Source: Ignavibacteria bacterium UBA2373 (GTDB lineage: Bacteria; Bacteroidota; Ignavibacteria; Kapaibacteriales; UBA961). Taken from it: DNA of 64,000 nucleotides. Positions 63,510-64,000 of the stretch are shown piece after piece. Location: assembly GCA_002344005.1 (NCBI GenBank), contig DDTD01000098.1, positions 1 to 64,000 on the forward strand, in the 5' to 3' direction. How positions within the stretch are numbered: position 1 is the first letter of the stretch; each line of letters begins with the position of its first letter. The translations under genes and the position numbers were made by a program. Under the pieces are notes generated by a model that was given only the letters and a program-made list of their open reading frames with translations, searched no databases and had not been told where the DNA came from.

Positions 63510-64000
63510 TTATTGCTGAACAATATCCGCTTTAGTGGTATTGAGCAAGGCAACTAAATCATTAACTAACTGAGCATTATTAGCGGCAGTCACGCCATTT
63601 TTTGCCAATCCTACTCCGATATTACCAACAAAGGCATCAAAATCCGCTGCTGTAATTTTCATTGGAATACGTGAATTTTTAGCAGGATCATGTGCTGCTT
63701 TCATATCCAAACCTGAATATGTGTATGTTTTTGACCCTGTAGCCAAACACATAAAATCAGTAAAATTTTTACTTAATCTACTTAAACCGGTAGTATTTCC
63801 CGCGCCTAATTCAGCAAAAAGAACAGGAAAATATTTTGCCATTTTGGGATCTGCTGCAATAACAAGAATAGAGCTATCCACAACGCTTCGAAGCGTTAAT
63901 CGCCCTTTTTCAATCATTGTTGCCGGATTTGACGGATCGGACACCATAGTAATTCCCCCCACTCTGTCATAGAGTGATGGTGTGGGTGTCGGTGCAGGGG
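63510..64000 (-). CDS. Group I truncated hemoglobin-like protein, 5' end outside window
   Basis: A globin-like protein whose gene runs off the window edge. Reading past the GTG at 63962, the frame stays open to 64000 and gives PAPTPTPSLYDRVGG, so the true start lies beyond. SLYDRVGG is the usual N-terminal mark of truncated hemoglobin N, here preceded by a Pro/Thr linker like those after lipoprotein signals. YSGLDMKAAHD holds the likely proximal His (residue 91 from the GTG), and ITAADFDAFVGNI follows. An insertion of some 15 residues follows the LYDR motif, and the B9-B10 Phe-Tyr pair is replaced by Ser-Ile. Heme binding is plausible, not proven. Confidence 0.8.
   Translation of the reverse strand, partial: PAPTPTPSLYDRVGGITMVSDPSNPATMIEKGRLTLRSVVDSSILVIAADPKMAKYFPVLFAELGAGNTTGLSRLSKNFTDFMCLATGSKTYTYSGLDMKAAHDPAKNSRIPMKITAADFDAFVGNIGVGLAKNGVTAANNAQLVNDLVALLNTTKADIVQQ

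Overview
The window looks like a chromosomal segment from a free-living, respiratory member of the Bacteroidota/Chlorobiota group; Kapaibacteriota or Ignavibacteria are plausible, but this is an inference. The evidence is AT-rich DNA, four proteins ending in type IX secretion (T9SS) sorting domains, a TonB-dependent receptor, and TAnnTTTG-type -7 promoter motifs 20-60 bases ahead of at least thirteen genes. There are no phage genes, transposases, CRISPR arrays, rRNAs or tRNAs that I can see.

Layout. 1-1151: a GIY-YIG-like protein and a group III truncated hemoglobin. 1152-5633 (minus): a cytochrome c maturation operon ccmC-ccmD-ccmE-ccmE paralogue-ccmF. It includes a 44-residue ccmD, a CxxxY-type CcmE, a second CcmE-like protein without a heme ligand, and an enlarged CcmC. 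5735-8739 (minus): an RsbU/RsbV/RsbW-like partner-switching module. 8903-17964 (plus): a tightly packed surface-glycan operon (wzz, glf, glycosyltransferase, wzx, wzy-like) running into PBP2 and a solute-binding lipoprotein. 17970-22461 (minus): scpB with a duplicated acidic tail, a dppB-like permease and recG. 22664-25117: a metallophosphatase, a PDDEXK nuclease and a broken copy of the phosphatase start. 25280-34648 (plus): a YfhO-like protein, tpiA, a fused pgsA-pgpA, a T9SS beta-propeller protein, a second CDP-alcohol phosphatidyltransferase, ftsY, and paaB-paaC without paaA.

34702-45937: a PhoR-like histidine kinase, lepB, a three-gene operon of hybrid kinase, YfiR-like protein and TonB receptor, a SnoaL-like protein, an envelope protein/lipoprotein pair, a Crp/Fnr regulator next to a DUF2892 gene that carries a well-placed palindrome, and mlaE. 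45970-54499: yedK (SRAP), intergenic repeats, and three T9SS cargo proteins, one with eight CxxC modules. 54753-61852: a small coiled-coil protein, an aminomuconate-semialdehyde-type dehydrogenase, kbl, tandem TPR lipid-free secreted proteins, a restriction-modification remnant, and ACMSD. 61911-64000: an ECF sigma/anti-sigma pair and a truncated hemoglobin N that runs off the window.

How the parts fit. The ccm genes and the hemoglobins point to heme-based respiration and O2/NO handling. The glf cluster points to galactofuranose-containing surface glycan. PgsA-PgpA makes phosphatidylglycerol in one polypeptide. ACMSD plus the dehydrogenase indicate the aminomuconate branch of tryptophan/kynurenine breakdown. 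Several signalling modules (RsbUVW, hybrid kinase with YfiR and TonB receptor, Crp/Fnr, ECF sigma) control the envelope and stress response.
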